DNA of 64,000 bases from Rhizobium phaseoli (GTDB lineage Bacteria; Pseudomonadota; Alphaproteobacteria; Rhizobiales; Rhizobiaceae). The stretch's first letter is position 1. Each line of letters starts with the position of its first letter. A program made the position numbers and the translations under genes. Below the pieces are notes generated by a model. The model saw only the letters and a program-made list of their open reading frames with translations, ran no database searches and was not told the DNA's origin. This document shows positions 10,087 through 19,165 of the stretch, one piece after another. The stretch spans positions 1 to 64,000 of the forward strand of contig NZ_ML133569.1 in NCBI RefSeq assembly GCF_003985125.1, given 5' to 3'.

Positions 10087-10857
10087 TCAGGCGAGCAGCG
10101 CCTCGTAGGCCCGGTAGATGGCGAGGAAGTCGGCGGCTTTCAAGCTCGCGCCGCCGATCAGCGCGCCGTCGACATTGGCAATGCCCATCAGTTCGCCGGC
10201 ATTGGCCGGTTTGACCGATCCGCCATAGAGAAGGCGCATCTTGCGGCCCTCTTCGCCGAAGCGCGCCGCCATTTCGGCGCGCATGAAGGCATGCGCCTTT
10301 TCCACGTCGCTCGATGTCGGCGTGACCCCGGTACCGATCGCCCAGATCGGCTCATAGGCGATGACAGTGTTTTCGGCGGTTGCGCCGTCGGGAACGGAGG
10401 CCGAAAGCTGGCGCTTGATGATGTCGAGCGCCTGACCGGCGCGGCGTTCGTCCGCCGTCTCGCCGATGCAGATGATCGCCGTCAGCCCGGCGGCAAAGGC
10501 AGCCTCCGCCTTGGCGCGCACCAGATGGTCCGTTTCGGCGTGGTCGGTGCGGCGTTCGGAATGGCCGACGATCACATAGGTGCCGAAACTGTCGGCGATC
10601 ATTTCGGCCGAGATGTCGCCGGTATGCGCCCCGGACGCCTTTTGATGGCAGTCCTGCGCGCCGATCGAAAGCGGGCTGTCGGTGCAAAGCGCGGTCGCTA
10701 CATAGAGCAGCGTCGCCGGCGGGCAGATCAGCGCCTCGACCTTATCGGCGAGCGGCGGGCGAACACCTTCGGCGATCGCCTTGATCTGATCCAGAGAGGC
10801 ACGCGTGCCGTTCATTTTCCAATTTCCCGCCACGAGCGGGCGCACGTCAGGTGTCAT
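10087..10857 (-). CDS. tpiA: Triosephosphate isomerase
   Basis: A 256-residue TIM-barrel enzyme of glycolysis/gluconeogenesis interconverting dihydroxyacetone phosphate and glyceraldehyde 3-phosphate. The start at 10857 ([17 protein letters not shown]) places the substrate-binding Asn/Lys at the usual position; the open frame reaches 10911 but the extra residues are not family-like. Also seen are the electrophile region VGHSERR, the catalytic glutamate in [12 protein letters not shown], and the phosphate loop [12 protein letters not shown]. It stands alone, 120 bases before secG on the same strand. Essential core gene. Confidence 0.97.
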   Translation of the reverse strand: MTPDVRPLVAGNWKMNGTRASLDQIKAIAEGVRPPLADKVEALICPPATLLYVATALCTDSPLSIGAQDCHQKASGAHTGDISAEMIADSFGTYVIVGHSERRTDHAETDHLVRAKAEAAFAAGLTAIICIGETADERRAGQALDIIKRQLSASVPDGATAENTVIAYEPIWAIGTGVTPTSSDVEKAHAFMRAEMAARFGEEGRKMRLLYGGSVKPANAGELMGIANVDGALIGGASLKAADFLAIYRAYEALLA

Positions 10858-10971
10858 GCCGGCCTTCCCTAATCTGCTTATGCCTGCGGCCATATCAAAA
10901 GCTTGCGGCAAAGAAAAGCATCATGCCCCTGGCGTAAGGGGAATCTCGGCGATCCTAGGCAAATTTTGCCG

Positions 10972-11871
10972 TTAGGTCGCAAGAATCCAGTTCAATACCC
11001 TGCGCCAGTCGACCATCCGGATCGGCGTTCCGTGATTGCCGGTCTGAAACAGCGTGAAGCGCGCCGGATATTTCGCCTTGTGCAGTTTTTCGAACAGCGC
11101 CTGCTGGTCGCCGGCGGCATAGACCGGATCACGGCTGCCATGCGCGAACCAGAGCGGCAGCTTCGCCTTGTAGAAGGCGCTTTTGGTGAAATCGGGATCG
11201 GTGACGCCGCTCATGATCAGCATGCCCTTCAGCCGCTGGACGCTGGCCTCATCGCGGGCAATGCCCCAGCAGACCTGGCTGCCCATCGAGGCGCAGGACA
11301 GGATGACCGGCCGGCCAGGCGATTGAGCGCTGGCATAGCGGATGAGGCCGGCAATGGCGGCAACGCCGTTGCTGTCGAAGCTCTTGACCGTCGGCGAATA
11401 GTAGACGCCGCCATTGCCGGCAGCGAGGTTCTTTAGCCGGTTGAAATTGCCGCCGAAACTGTAATCGTTGGCCCCGAGCCGGCGGTCGCCGTCGCGGCCA
11501 TGGATGAAGATCACCGTGAAGGCGGCATTTTGCGCCGGTCCCACCCTGGTGACATCGAGGTTGATACCGTCGAGGGAGAGCGTTTCGTCCGCCTGGGCCT
11601 TGCGGATGCCGAGCGACACATATTTCTGCTGCACCCGCTTTTGCGGCACCTGGTCGCGGCCGTTGATATCGCGCATCTCGTCGTAATCGACGACCTCGAA
11701 AGCACCGTCGTCGCCCGTCTGCAGAATGGTCTGCTTGGAGAACAGTTCGTCCTTGAAGGGCGCCAGCGCGCCGGCCGCCTGCGCCGGCCCGCCTGATGAC
11801 AGCATGGCCGCGGATAGGAAAAACGCCGCAATTGCGGATATAACAGTGCAATCACTTGTGGACATTCGCAT
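10972..11871 (-). CDS. Exported alpha/beta hydrolase
   Basis: A 299-residue protein with a signal peptide (residues 1-31, cleavage near AQA|AGAL). The hydrolase fold shows the oxyanion loop VIFIHGRDGDRR, a nucleophile elbow SCASMGSQ (Cys in place of the first Gly of GxSxG), an acid site in HGSRDPVY and a catalytic His in TGNHGTPI. I chose the ATG at 11871, with AGGAAA upstream, over the longer frame to 11931. The substrate is unknown; periplasmic esterase or peptidase-like action is likely. It is divergent from parE. A 13-bp near-palindrome (10958-10970) follows the gene and may aid termination. Confidence 0.75.
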   Translation of the reverse strand: MRMSTSDCTVISAIAAFFLSAAMLSSGGPAQAAGALAPFKDELFSKQTILQTGDDGAFEVVDYDEMRDINGRDQVPQKRVQQKYVSLGIRKAQADETLSLDGINLDVTRVGPAQNAAFTVIFIHGRDGDRRLGANDYSFGGNFNRLKNLAAGNGGVYYSPTVKSFDSNGVAAIAGLIRYASAQSPGRPVILSCASMGSQVCWGIARDEASVQRLKGMLIMSGVTDPDFTKSAFYKAKLPLWFAHGSRDPVYAAGDQQALFEKLHKAKYPARFTLFQTGNHGTPIRMVDWRRVLNWILAT

Positions 11872-12079
11872 GCGGATGGTTTCCTGAAGCCTGCCGCCGC
11901 TTGCCATTCCGCGCCCGGCAACGCAAATCATGTGTCAAACTCCGCCCAAATTGGCGGTGTCGCGTATAGAGGTGCTTTCTGGCAGAATCTGCCTGATTCG
12001 CAAACGTGGCATGAAATGCGGTGATTTTGGGTCGGCGGCGGATGCAAGCCCAAGACAGGATGAAGATCTGAACGGCTCC

Positions 12080-14161
12080 ATGGACGATAGCAACGACCTT
12101 TTTTCCGGACTGCCCCTTTCTGAAAAACGCGAGGAGGCGCAGAAGCCTGCGGCTGCGGCCGAACGGCCAGCACCCGCCACCGCGACACCGCCCGCCGCCT
12201 CTGCGCGCCCGGCGCCCGCCGGATCGAATTCGGACGAATACGGCGCCTCGTCGATCCGCGTCCTCGAAGGCCTCGAACCGGTGCGCATGCGCCCGGGCAT
12301 GTATATCGGCGGCACCGACGAAAAGGCACTGCATCACCTCTTTGCCGAAGTCATCGACAATGCGATGGACGAAGCGGTTGCCGGACACGCCAATTTCATC
12401 GAGGTGCATCTCGATCTGCAGGGCTATCTCACCGTCACCGACAACGGCCGCGGCATTCCGGTCGAGAACCATCCGCAGGTGCCGGGCAAATCGACGCTCG
12501 AAGTCATCATGACCAAGCTGCATGCGGGCGGCAAATTCGACGGCAAGGCCTACGAGACATCGGGCGGTCTGCACGGCGTAGGCGTCTCGGTCGTCAACGC
12601 GCTGTCCGACTTCCTCGAGGTCGAGGTGGCGCGCAACCGCAAGCTCTATCGCCAGCGCTTCTCCCGCGGTCTGCCGCAAGGCGGGCTCGAGGAATTGGGC
12701 GACGTCCACAATCGCCGCGGCACCCGCGTGCGCTTCCATCCCGACGCCCAGATCTTCGGCGAGCATATGAAGTTCGACGCCGCCCGCGTCTTTCGCATGG
12801 CGCGCTCAAAGGCCTATTTGTTCGGCGGCGTCGAGATTCGCTGGAGCTGCGACGCCGGCGTTCTGCCGGAAGGCTCGGAGGTGCCCGACAAGGCGGTCTT
12901 CCACTTCCCCGGCGGCCTGAAGGACTATCTCCAGGCGACGATGGGCAAGGAGTTCACCGTCACCCGCGAAATCTTTGCCGGCAAGACCGAGAAAGCCAGC
13001 GGCCACGGCTCGATGGAATGGGCGATCACCTGGTATGGCGGCGACCCGCAGGTGCATTCCTATTGCAACACCATCCCGACCCCCGAAGGCGGCACGCATG
13101 AGGCCGGCCTGCGCATCGCGCTGACCAAGGGGCTGAAAGCCTATGCCGAGCTGACGCAGAACAAGCGCGCCGCGCAGATCACCACCGACGACGTGATGAT
13201 CTCGGCCGTCGGCATGCTGTCGGTCTTCATCCGCGAGCCGGAATTTGTCGGTCAGACCAAGGACAAGCTGGCGACCGTCGAGGCCCAGCGCATCGTCGAG
13301 AACGCGCTGCGCGACCCCTTCGATCACTATCTCGCCGACAATCCGAACGAGGCGGCCAAGCTGCTCGATTGGGTGATCGAGCGCGCCGAGGAGCGTCTGC
13401 GCCGCCGCAAGGAAAAGGAAGTCAACCGCAAGACCGCAGTGCGCAAGCTGCGCCTGCCCGGCAAGCTCGCCGACTGCTCGCAGAATACCGCCGAAGGCGC
13501 CGAACTTTTCATCGTCGAGGGTGACTCGGCAGGCGGTTCGGCCAAGCAGGCGCGCAACCGCGCCAACCAGGCGATCCTGCCGCTGCGCGGCAAGATCCTT
13601 AACGTCGCCAGCGCCGGCCGCGAGAAATTCGGCGCCAATCAGCAGCTCGCCGATCTCATCCAGGCGCTCGGCTGCGGCACCCGCGCGAAGTATCGTCAGG
13701 AAGATCTGCGCTACGAGCGCATCATCGTCATGACCGATGCCGACGTCGACGGCGCCCACATTGCTTCGCTGCTCATCACCTTCTTTTATCAGGAGATGCC
13801 GGAGCTGGTGCGCGGCGGTCACCTCTTCCTCGCCGTTCCGCCGCTCTACAAGATCACGCAGGGGGCGAAATCCGCCTATGCTCGCGACGACAATCATCGC
13901 GCCGAACTGATGCAGACGGAATTCAAGGGCAAGGCCAAGGTCGAGATCAGCCGCTTCAAAGGCCTCGGCGAAATGATGCCTGCCCAGCTCAAGGAAACCA
14001 CCATGGACCCGTCCAAGCGCACCCTGCTCCGGGTGCTGATCGACGAGGTGGATTTCGAGGGCACACGCAGTGCCGTCGACGATCTCATGGGCACCAAGCC
14101 CGAGGCCCGCTTCCGCTTCATCCAGGAGCGCGCCGCCTTCGCCGAAAACCTCGATATTTAA
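12080..14161 (+). CDS. parE: DNA topoisomerase IV subunit B
   Basis: A 693-residue ATPase subunit that with ParC decatenates daughter chromosomes. The N-terminal tail (about 50 residues, Ala/Pro-rich) leads into the GHKL ATPase: EVIDNAMDEA, TDNGRGIPV, GLHGVGVSVVNALS. The TOPRIM domain has EGDSAGGSAKQARNR and the metal-binding VMTDADVDGAH. The C-terminal motif KGLGEMMPAQLKETTMDP marks ParE rather than GyrB by the short insert-free form, length and proteobacterial pattern. I set the start at ATG 12080 (MDDSNDLFSGLP), since the open frame to 11930 overlaps the divergent hydrolase leader. GyrB is the main alternative but less likely by length. Confidence 0.93.
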   Translation: MDDSNDLFSGLPLSEKREEAQKPAAAAERPAPATATPPAASARPAPAGSNSDEYGASSIRVLEGLEPVRMRPGMYIGGTDEKALHHLFAEVIDNAMDEAVAGHANFIEVHLDLQGYLTVTDNGRGIPVENHPQVPGKSTLEVIMTKLHAGGKFDGKAYETSGGLHGVGVSVVNALSDFLEVEVARNRKLYRQRFSRGLPQGGLEELGDVHNRRGTRVRFHPDAQIFGEHMKFDAARVFRMARSKAYLFGGVEIRWSCDAGVLPEGSEVPDKAVFHFPGGLKDYLQATMGKEFTVTREIFAGKTEKASGHGSMEWAITWYGGDPQVHSYCNTIPTPEGGTHEAGLRIALTKGLKAYAELTQNKRAAQITTDDVMISAVGMLSVFIREPEFVGQTKDKLATVEAQRIVENALRDPFDHYLADNPNEAAKLLDWVIERAEERLRRRKEKEVNRKTAVRKLRLPGKLADCSQNTAEGAELFIVEGDSAGGSAKQARNRANQAILPLRGKILNVASAGREKFGANQQLADLIQALGCGTRAKYRQEDLRYERIIVMTDADVDGAHIASLLITFFYQEMPELVRGGHLFLAVPPLYKITQGAKSAYARDDNHRAELMQTEFKGKAKVEISRFKGLGEMMPAQLKETTMDPSKRTLLRVLIDEVDFEGTRSAVDDLMGTKPEARFRFIQERAAFAENLDI

Positions 14162-14172
14162 GCAGGCCTGGA

Positions 14173-14204
14173 GCGCGCCGACCCGCTCGGCGCGCCCTCA
14201 TTTT
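14173..14204 (+). terminator. Rho-independent terminator of parE
   Basis: GCGCGCCGA (14173-14181) and TCGGCGCGC (14187-14195) form a 9-bp stem with loop CCCGC, followed by CCTCATTTT. It lies 11 bases after the parE stop. Confidence 0.7.
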
Positions 14205-14343
14205 AGCATTCGCGATTTCACGGAACTGACGAAGAACCGTAACAGCTCCGTCAAATAACCGGCGCATGAAGCGGTCGGCGCGTTCCCTCCCCGGGGCGGA
14301 ACGCCTGCGTTCGAACCTTTTCAACCTTTGCCGGATATTTGCC

Positions 14344-15483
14344 ATGACCAAGCGTTTTCTCGCGACTGCCGCTTTCGTTCTCCTGTCCAGCACCGTCACT
14401 GCTAGCGCCACCGATATCGGCGCCACCTTCGAGACCGCCTGCCCCTTCGGCGATTGCGCCGCCGGCATTTCGCTCTCCTATCTCGGTGAATTTGTCATCG
14501 CGACCGGCCAAATGGAAAACGGCGTCGAATTCGGCGGCATTTCCGGCCTCGATTTCGATGCCGCCACCGGCCACTATTTGGCCATCAGCGACGATCGCTC
14601 GGACAAGGCCCCGGCCCGCTTCTATGAACTCGACGTCAATGTCGACGCGTCCGGCCTGAAGGCTGTTTCCATCGTCAAGCATGTGACGCTGAAGGACAAG
14701 AATGGCGAGCCTTTCGCGGCAAAAACCGTCGATCCGGAATCGATCCGTTTCGGCAAGGACGGCATCTATTGGGGCAGCGAGGGCGACGCCAAGGTGCTGT
14801 TGCCGCCGTTCATCCGCGTCGCCGCGCCGGACGGGTCGTTCCTGCGCGAATTCAAGCTGCCGGAAGGTTTTGCGCCGACCATCGACAAGTCCGCCGGCAT
14901 CCGCGACAATCTCGCCTTCGAGGATCTCGCCATCGCACCCTCGGGCGACGTTTTCGTCGGCGTCGAAGCCGCCCTTTACCAGGACGGCCCGAAGCCGTCG
15001 CTGACCACGGGCAGCCTGTCGCGCATCATCCGTTATGACGGCGCAACCGGCGAGCCGAAGGCGCAATATGTTTACCCGGTCTCGCCGATTCCGCAGGCCG
15101 CCGCCAAGGCCGACGGCGGCAACGACAACGGCATGTCGGAAATGCTCGCTCTCGACGATCACCGCCTGCTCGCCGCCGAGCGAAGCTATGCCGAAGGCGT
15201 CGGCAATAACATCAAGATCATGATGATGGATCTCGCCGATGCGACCGACATTTCCGCCATCGCCTCGCTCGCCAAGAACGACCAGCGTGTCGTCCCGGTT
15301 CGCAAGAGCCAGATCCTCGATCTCAGAGCCATCGGCCTTGTCCCCGACAATATCGAGGCCATGTCGCTGGGCAAGGCCAAGGATGGCACCGATGTCCTCA
15401 TTCTCGGCTCGGACAACAATTTCTCGGCCGCGCAGAAGACGCAATTCTACGCCTTCAAGATTTTGCGTCGTCCGCAACAGTAA
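14344..15483 (+). CDS. Exported protein with esterase-like activity of phytase domain
   Basis: A 379-residue secreted protein. The signal peptide (MTKRFLATAAFVLLSSTVTASA) is followed by a six-bladed propeller-like domain of the phytase-esterase-like family: FGGISGLDFDAATGHYLAISDDRS, then DPESIRFGKDGIYWGSEG, LAFEDLAIAPSG and a closing block DNIEAMSLGKAKDG. The ATG at 14344 begins a clean signal peptide, so the 26 upstream in-frame residues are omitted. The family is found in the periplasm of alphaproteobacteria, with the exact substrate not established. It follows parE behind a terminator and probably has its own promoter. No operon partner is seen. Confidence 0.82.
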   Translation: MTKRFLATAAFVLLSSTVTASATDIGATFETACPFGDCAAGISLSYLGEFVIATGQMENGVEFGGISGLDFDAATGHYLAISDDRSDKAPARFYELDVNVDASGLKAVSIVKHVTLKDKNGEPFAAKTVDPESIRFGKDGIYWGSEGDAKVLLPPFIRVAAPDGSFLREFKLPEGFAPTIDKSAGIRDNLAFEDLAIAPSGDVFVGVEAALYQDGPKPSLTTGSLSRIIRYDGATGEPKAQYVYPVSPIPQAAAKADGGNDNGMSEMLALDDHRLLAAERSYAEGVGNNIKIMMMDLADATDISAIASLAKNDQRVVPVRKSQILDLRAIGLVPDNIEAMSLGKAKDGTDVLILGSDNNFSAAQKTQFYAFKILRRPQQ

Positions 15484-15598
15484 GACATCGGCACTGGCGG
15501 CTGAATAGCGACGCTTTGTATACGCTTTCACGGCGCGCACCTTGAAACCGCCGGGTTCATAGCCCATAACCAGAAGACAAGAATAAGAAGAGGCGCGC

Positions 15599-16801
15599 GT
15601 GGGTGTGTTTGACCGTCAGAGAAGCAATCATGAACCGCGATGGCTGGGCTCGTCGGCGCCGACACGCACGCCGCTGATCCCCTCCATCTCCGCGGCGCGC
15701 TGGCTGCTGGTGCTGATCGTCGCCGCCGGCGTCTATTTCTTCTACGGCTTCCTCGTGCCGGTGCTGGCCGCTCTCGTTATCGGCTTCGCCAGCTGGCCGC
15801 TCTACCGCAAGCTTCTTGCCCGTGTCGGCGGCAATACGACGATCGCTGCGACCATCGCCATCATCATGATCGTCACCTTTCTGGTCATTCCGATCGGATT
15901 TGCGGCCACCTATACGACGGGCGAAGTGCGCACCTGGCTCGCCTGGGCTATCCACGCCAACCGTTCAGGCGCCTCGACACCCGGCTGGATCGCCGCCTTG
16001 CCGTTTGCCGGCCCCTATCTCGATGAGCTTTGGACAAAGTATATCGGCAGCCCGGGCGCGCTCGGCGAGCTCATCCAGGCGGTCAGCGGCGCCCACATCG
16101 GCAATATCTATCGTGCCGTCCTGGCGGCCGGCGGTGGCGCCTTCCATCTTCTGCTGACGCTGCTCTTCATGCTGATCGCGCTGTTCTTCGTCTATCGCGA
16201 CGGCTTCTCCTTCTCCAAGCAGCTCGACATGCTCGGCGAGCGCATCCTGCCGAACCGCTGGGAACGCATTTCCCGGGTCGTGCCGGCGACAATCAGCTCC
16301 ACCGTCATGGGTATGACGCTGATTGCGATCGGCGAGGGCATCGTACTCGGCCTTGCCTATTGGATCGCTGGCGTGCCGTCGCCGGTGACGCTCGGCGTGC
16401 TGACGGGCGTGATGGCGCTGATACCAGGCGGTGCGCCGCTCTCGTTCACGCTGGTCTCGATCTATCTCCTGGCGAGCGGCTCGCATGTTGCCGGCGTCGG
16501 CCTCTTCGTCTGGGGCACGGTCGAGCTCTTCATCGTCGACAAGACACTGCGGCCGAAGCTCGTCGGCGGTCCGATCAAGCTGCCCTTCCTGCCGACCTTC
16601 TTCGGCCTTGTCGGCGGCGTCAAGACGATGGGCTTCCTCGGCCTCTTCATCGGCCCGGTGCTGATGGCGCTGATCGTCGCCATCTGGCGCGAATGGATCC
16701 ACGAGGCCCGCAACGCCGACACTGGCGAGCGGGGCCCGCAGATCGTCATCGACGAACAGGCCCCACCGTCGAAGCCGATCTCCCGCGTCGCCGAAGGCTG
16801 A
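15599..16801 (+). CDS. AI-2E family transporter (PerM-like)
   Basis: A 400-residue polytopic membrane protein with the AI-2E transporter layout: two N-terminal helices (ARWLLVLIVAAGVYFFYGFLVPVLAALVIGF), a soluble stretch (LAWAIHANRSG to GAHIGNIYR), then five or more helices with the conserved GVLTGVMALIPGGAPLSF and GLFIGPVLMALIVAIWREW. The start codon is probably GTG at 15599; a purine-rich AGAAGAGG lies upstream. Family members export quorum-sensing furanosyl diesters in E. coli or act as Na+/H+ antiporters in other bacteria, so the substrate here is open. It stands alone between the phytase-like gene and a convergent acetyltransferase. Confidence 0.87.
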   Translation: MGVFDRQRSNHEPRWLGSSAPTRTPLIPSISAARWLLVLIVAAGVYFFYGFLVPVLAALVIGFASWPLYRKLLARVGGNTTIAATIAIIMIVTFLVIPIGFAATYTTGEVRTWLAWAIHANRSGASTPGWIAALPFAGPYLDELWTKYIGSPGALGELIQAVSGAHIGNIYRAVLAAGGGAFHLLLTLLFMLIALFFVYRDGFSFSKQLDMLGERILPNRWERISRVVPATISSTVMGMTLIAIGEGIVLGLAYWIAGVPSPVTLGVLTGVMALIPGGAPLSFTLVSIYLLASGSHVAGVGLFVWGTVELFIVDKTLRPKLVGGPIKLPFLPTFFGLVGGVKTMGFLGLFIGPVLMALIVAIWREWIHEARNADTGERGPQIVIDEQAPPSKPISRVAEG

Positions 16802-16818
16802 AGCTGGGCCGCTCGTCG

Positions 16819-17277
16819 CTATCCCAGCCGTTTTTCCATGAACAGGCTGAGCGGGTCCGGCAGATAGGCGCCGAAGGCCTCGATCTCCCGATATCCGTAT
16901 TTGCGATAGAGAGCGATCGCCTCGGGCTGGTAGATGCCGGTTTCGAGACGGATCGCCGTCAGCCGCTTTTCCCTCGCGACCGCCTCCAGCGCGTTCATCA
17001 GGCCGCTGGCAATTCTCAGTCCCCTCGCCTGCGGGTCGACGAACATGCGCTTGATCTCTGCGGTTCCGTCGCCGGCCTCCACCAATGCGCAGCATCCGAC
17101 GATTGCGCCAAGGTTGCGCGCGACGAAGAAACTCACTGAGGGCTTTTCCAGGAGAGAAAGATCCACCAGATGATTGCTCTCGGCCGGATAGAGCGATTGC
17201 GCATAGGCATCGGAAAGATCGAGAAGGCGGATGATGCCCTCTTGCCGCGGCGGCTCCTGGGCGATGGTGACGGACAT
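16819..17277 (-). CDS. GNAT-family N-acetyltransferase
   Basis: A 152-residue acetyl-CoA-dependent N-acetyltransferase. Visible are beta strands VSFFVARNLGAIVGCCALVE and TAEIKRMFVDPQARGLRIAS, the latter being motif A, whose R/Q-x-x-G-x-G/A pyrophosphate loop is QARGLRIA, then the helix LMNALEAVAREKRLTAIRLETG and the motif B-type YRKYGYREIEAFGAY. The substrate is unknown. It is convergent with the AI-2E transporter and divergent from the small exported protein at 17406. An ATG at 17277 with GAGT upstream is the only good start. Confidence 0.88.
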   Translation of the reverse strand: MSVTIAQEPPRQEGIIRLLDLSDAYAQSLYPAESNHLVDLSLLEKPSVSFFVARNLGAIVGCCALVEAGDGTAEIKRMFVDPQARGLRIASGLMNALEAVAREKRLTAIRLETGIYQPEAIALYRKYGYREIEAFGAYLPDPLSLFMEKRLG

Positions 17278-17405
17278 GCAAACTCCCGATGCTGGCGAGA
17301 CGCAATTTTTCCCCGACGTGACGCAGAGTTAATGCTCTTGCCTTCATTCGGTTGGAATTGCGCCGTCTAAGGCAATATCGGGTTCAATAGCCAAGGAAGC
17401 AGAAT

Positions 17406-17822
17406 ATGCAAGCGGTGCTCATCGCAATGACGATTCTCGGTTGCGACGATTCCGTCAGCCAGTGCAGCTATGTCGCGACCGTCGACAAGCGTTGGGAAAC
17501 GGTCGCCGCCTGCGATGCCGAAGCCGAGCGTCGGCTGAAGGCCTATGCCAATGTCAGCTATCCCTCGGTGATCGCGGTCTGCGAGGCGCCGAAAGCTCTC
17601 GCCGCCGCCGAACCGCCGAAGTCGGCGCCCGTGCCGGCCTCGATTCCTGCGCCCGAGCCTGTCGAAGAACCCGTGGGAAAACTGGCGAGCTTCGCTGAAA
17701 ATATCGCCGGCCAGGTCCGCGCACACCTTCCCTCGGGCCAGGACTTCAAGGAAACGCTCTCCAAACCGGTGCACTTCGTATCCGCGAGCTATTCCTGGGT
17801 GGTGACACGGATAGCCGATTAA
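17406..17822 (+). CDS. Small exported Cys/Pro-containing protein of unknown function
   Basis: A 138-residue protein I do not recognise. A short hydrophobic start (MQAVLIAMTILG) is followed by four Cys within the first 60 residues (GCDDS, QCSYV, ACDAE, VCEAP), which suggests two disulphides outside the cytoplasm, then a proline-rich linker (PPKSAPVPASIPAPEPVEEP) and a C-terminal helix-like part. Codon use matches its neighbours. Its TAA stop overlaps the start of a RIME-like repeat, so the repeat supplies the last two bases. The ORF is likely real; it has a preceding AAGGAAG ribosome site. Confidence 0.7.
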   Translation: MQAVLIAMTILGCDDSVSQCSYVATVDKRWETVAACDAEAERRLKAYANVSYPSVIAVCEAPKALAAAEPPKSAPVPASIPAPEPVEEPVGKLASFAENIAGQVRAHLPSGQDFKETLSKPVHFVSASYSWVVTRIAD

Positions 17823-17923
17823 AGCATGTCGAGCAAAAGTGCGCGGTTTTCGGCAACGACATGCGTGAAAACCAAGAGCTAAAGCGCAAGGAGCGAATCT
17901 GAAAGATCACGATGCGCTTTAGG
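17820..17923. repeat. RIME-like rhizobial intergenic mosaic element
   Basis: About 100 bases made of two palindromic blocks: GCATGTCG (17824-17831) with CGACATGC (17857-17864), and CTAAAGCGC (17879-17887) with GCGCTTTAG (17914-17922). The layout, size and the AAAGCGC / GAGCGAATCTGAAAGATC wording match the repeated mosaic elements scattered between genes of rhizobial chromosomes. It fills the space between two convergent genes, and the stop codons of both fall within its ends. It could act as a transcript-end structure. Identification is from memory of the family. Confidence 0.7.
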
Positions 17924-19049
17924 CCGCGGCTAGCGCGGCATAGACGCGCGCTGATTGCCGCTGTTCGGCGACGTGCAGCTTCTCCACCATATCGAGCAGT
18001 TCGCCGACCGCGCCATGTGCGCCGTCGTGACGGCGGAATTTTTCGAGAAGTCGACCGCAGACCGTGCCGAGCACGCTGCCGGGCGCCTTGCGGGCCGCCT
18101 CGCGCCACAAAAGCGTCGCCTCCACGAAGATCACGCTGATATCCCTCGGCAGACCGGCGGATTCATAAAGCGCGCGCACTGCATGCATGCGCCCCGTCGC
18201 CAGGATCGCACGCACGCGGCGCTCACCGCAGCCGGTCAGATCGACGATCGCTCCGGCGAAGAAGTCCACCTTGCCCGAGCAGAGGGCATGCATCAGGAAG
18301 GACGGCGTCAGGCGGCCGTTGAGGCGCAAATGTTCGACGAGGTCGGGTATCTCCCGCGGGGCTATATCGCCGGCGATCGATACGATCGCCGCTTCCGTCG
18401 CCTCGCGGCTGATCCGCTGCAGCCGCTGCAGCCCGATCGCCGCTTGGGCGAGCGGCAGACCGATCAGCGCATTGCTGACATGCTGGGTGAGCAGCTGGCG
18501 GGCGTCGGCCGGAAGATCACTGCGTTCGAGAAGCAGATTACGGATATCGCAGCAGCCACCGAGCCGTTCGGCGATGCGCTTCAACGAAAGGCTGGAAATG
18601 ACAGCGCCCTCATTCTCGAGCAGGCAGAGCAGCTCCTCTTCATCGCCGACCTCGGCAAGGGCGGCCGACACCGGCCGCGTCACGCGCGCCCTCGCAGCGA
18701 TCAGCATCCGGGTTGCGCCATTGCCGCGTGCGGCGAGATCGACGAGATCAGCATCGGTCAGAAGCGGCGAACAGGTTACGGCGTGGCAGGCGATCTCAGG
18801 CTGATCTGCGGCAAGCGAAAGGACCAGGCTGCGCGGCGCGTCGGGCGACCAGGCGACCGCCTCGGCAAGTGCCAGCCGCACGCGCGGCGACGGATCGTCG
18901 AGCAGGAAGGTCATCGCCATCTCGGCCGCCGCCCGCTCCTCCGCGCTCATCCGAGATTGCAGATAGGCTCGACCGAGTGCGTTCGCGGCCCGGGCCCGAT
19001 CGCCGGTCTTGGCCGTTTCAATCCAACGAAGGAAAGCTTCTACGATCAC
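17919..19049 (-). CDS. DUF2336 domain protein
   Basis: A helical-repeat protein of the DUF2336 family, found in alphaproteobacteria and of unknown function. Repeated helix pairs are visible: LLDDPSPRVRLALAEAVAWSPDAP, LLTDADLVDLAARGNGATRMLI and VSAALAEVGDEEELLCLLENE, resembling HEAT-like units. The start is uncertain. GTG at 19049 (giving VIVEAFLRWIETAKTGDR, 376 residues, with GGGG upstream) fits the domain edge; a longer frame runs to ATG 19094 with 15 more residues. It is convergent with the small exported protein, and its stop lies inside the RIME-like repeat. It stands alone. Confidence 0.78.
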   Translation of the reverse strand: MIVEAFLRWIETAKTGDRARAANALGRAYLQSRMSAEERAAAEMAMTFLLDDPSPRVRLALAEAVAWSPDAPRSLVLSLAADQPEIACHAVTCSPLLTDADLVDLAARGNGATRMLIAARARVTRPVSAALAEVGDEEELLCLLENEGAVISSLSLKRIAERLGGCCDIRNLLLERSDLPADARQLLTQHVSNALIGLPLAQAAIGLQRLQRISREATEAAIVSIAGDIAPREIPDLVEHLRLNGRLTPSFLMHALCSGKVDFFAGAIVDLTGCGERRVRAILATGRMHAVRALYESAGLPRDISVIFVEATLLWREAARKAPGSVLGTVCGRLLEKFRRHDGAHGAVGELLDMVEKLHVAEQRQSARVYAALAAA

Positions 19050-19165
19050 GCGACGCCCCAGCACTTGAACGCGATTCCCTCGCGTTCCTTTCATTGCTGC
19101 GACCGTAGCGGCAAAAGGTTTAAGATTCGTTCACCATATTTCTTAAGCCTTTGTATGCCTTCGCG

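Noticed and set aside
15965..17347. A 460-residue minus-strand frame spanning the AI-2E transporter and GNAT genes
   Set aside because: It would overlap two well supported genes and has a composition typical of antisense translation.
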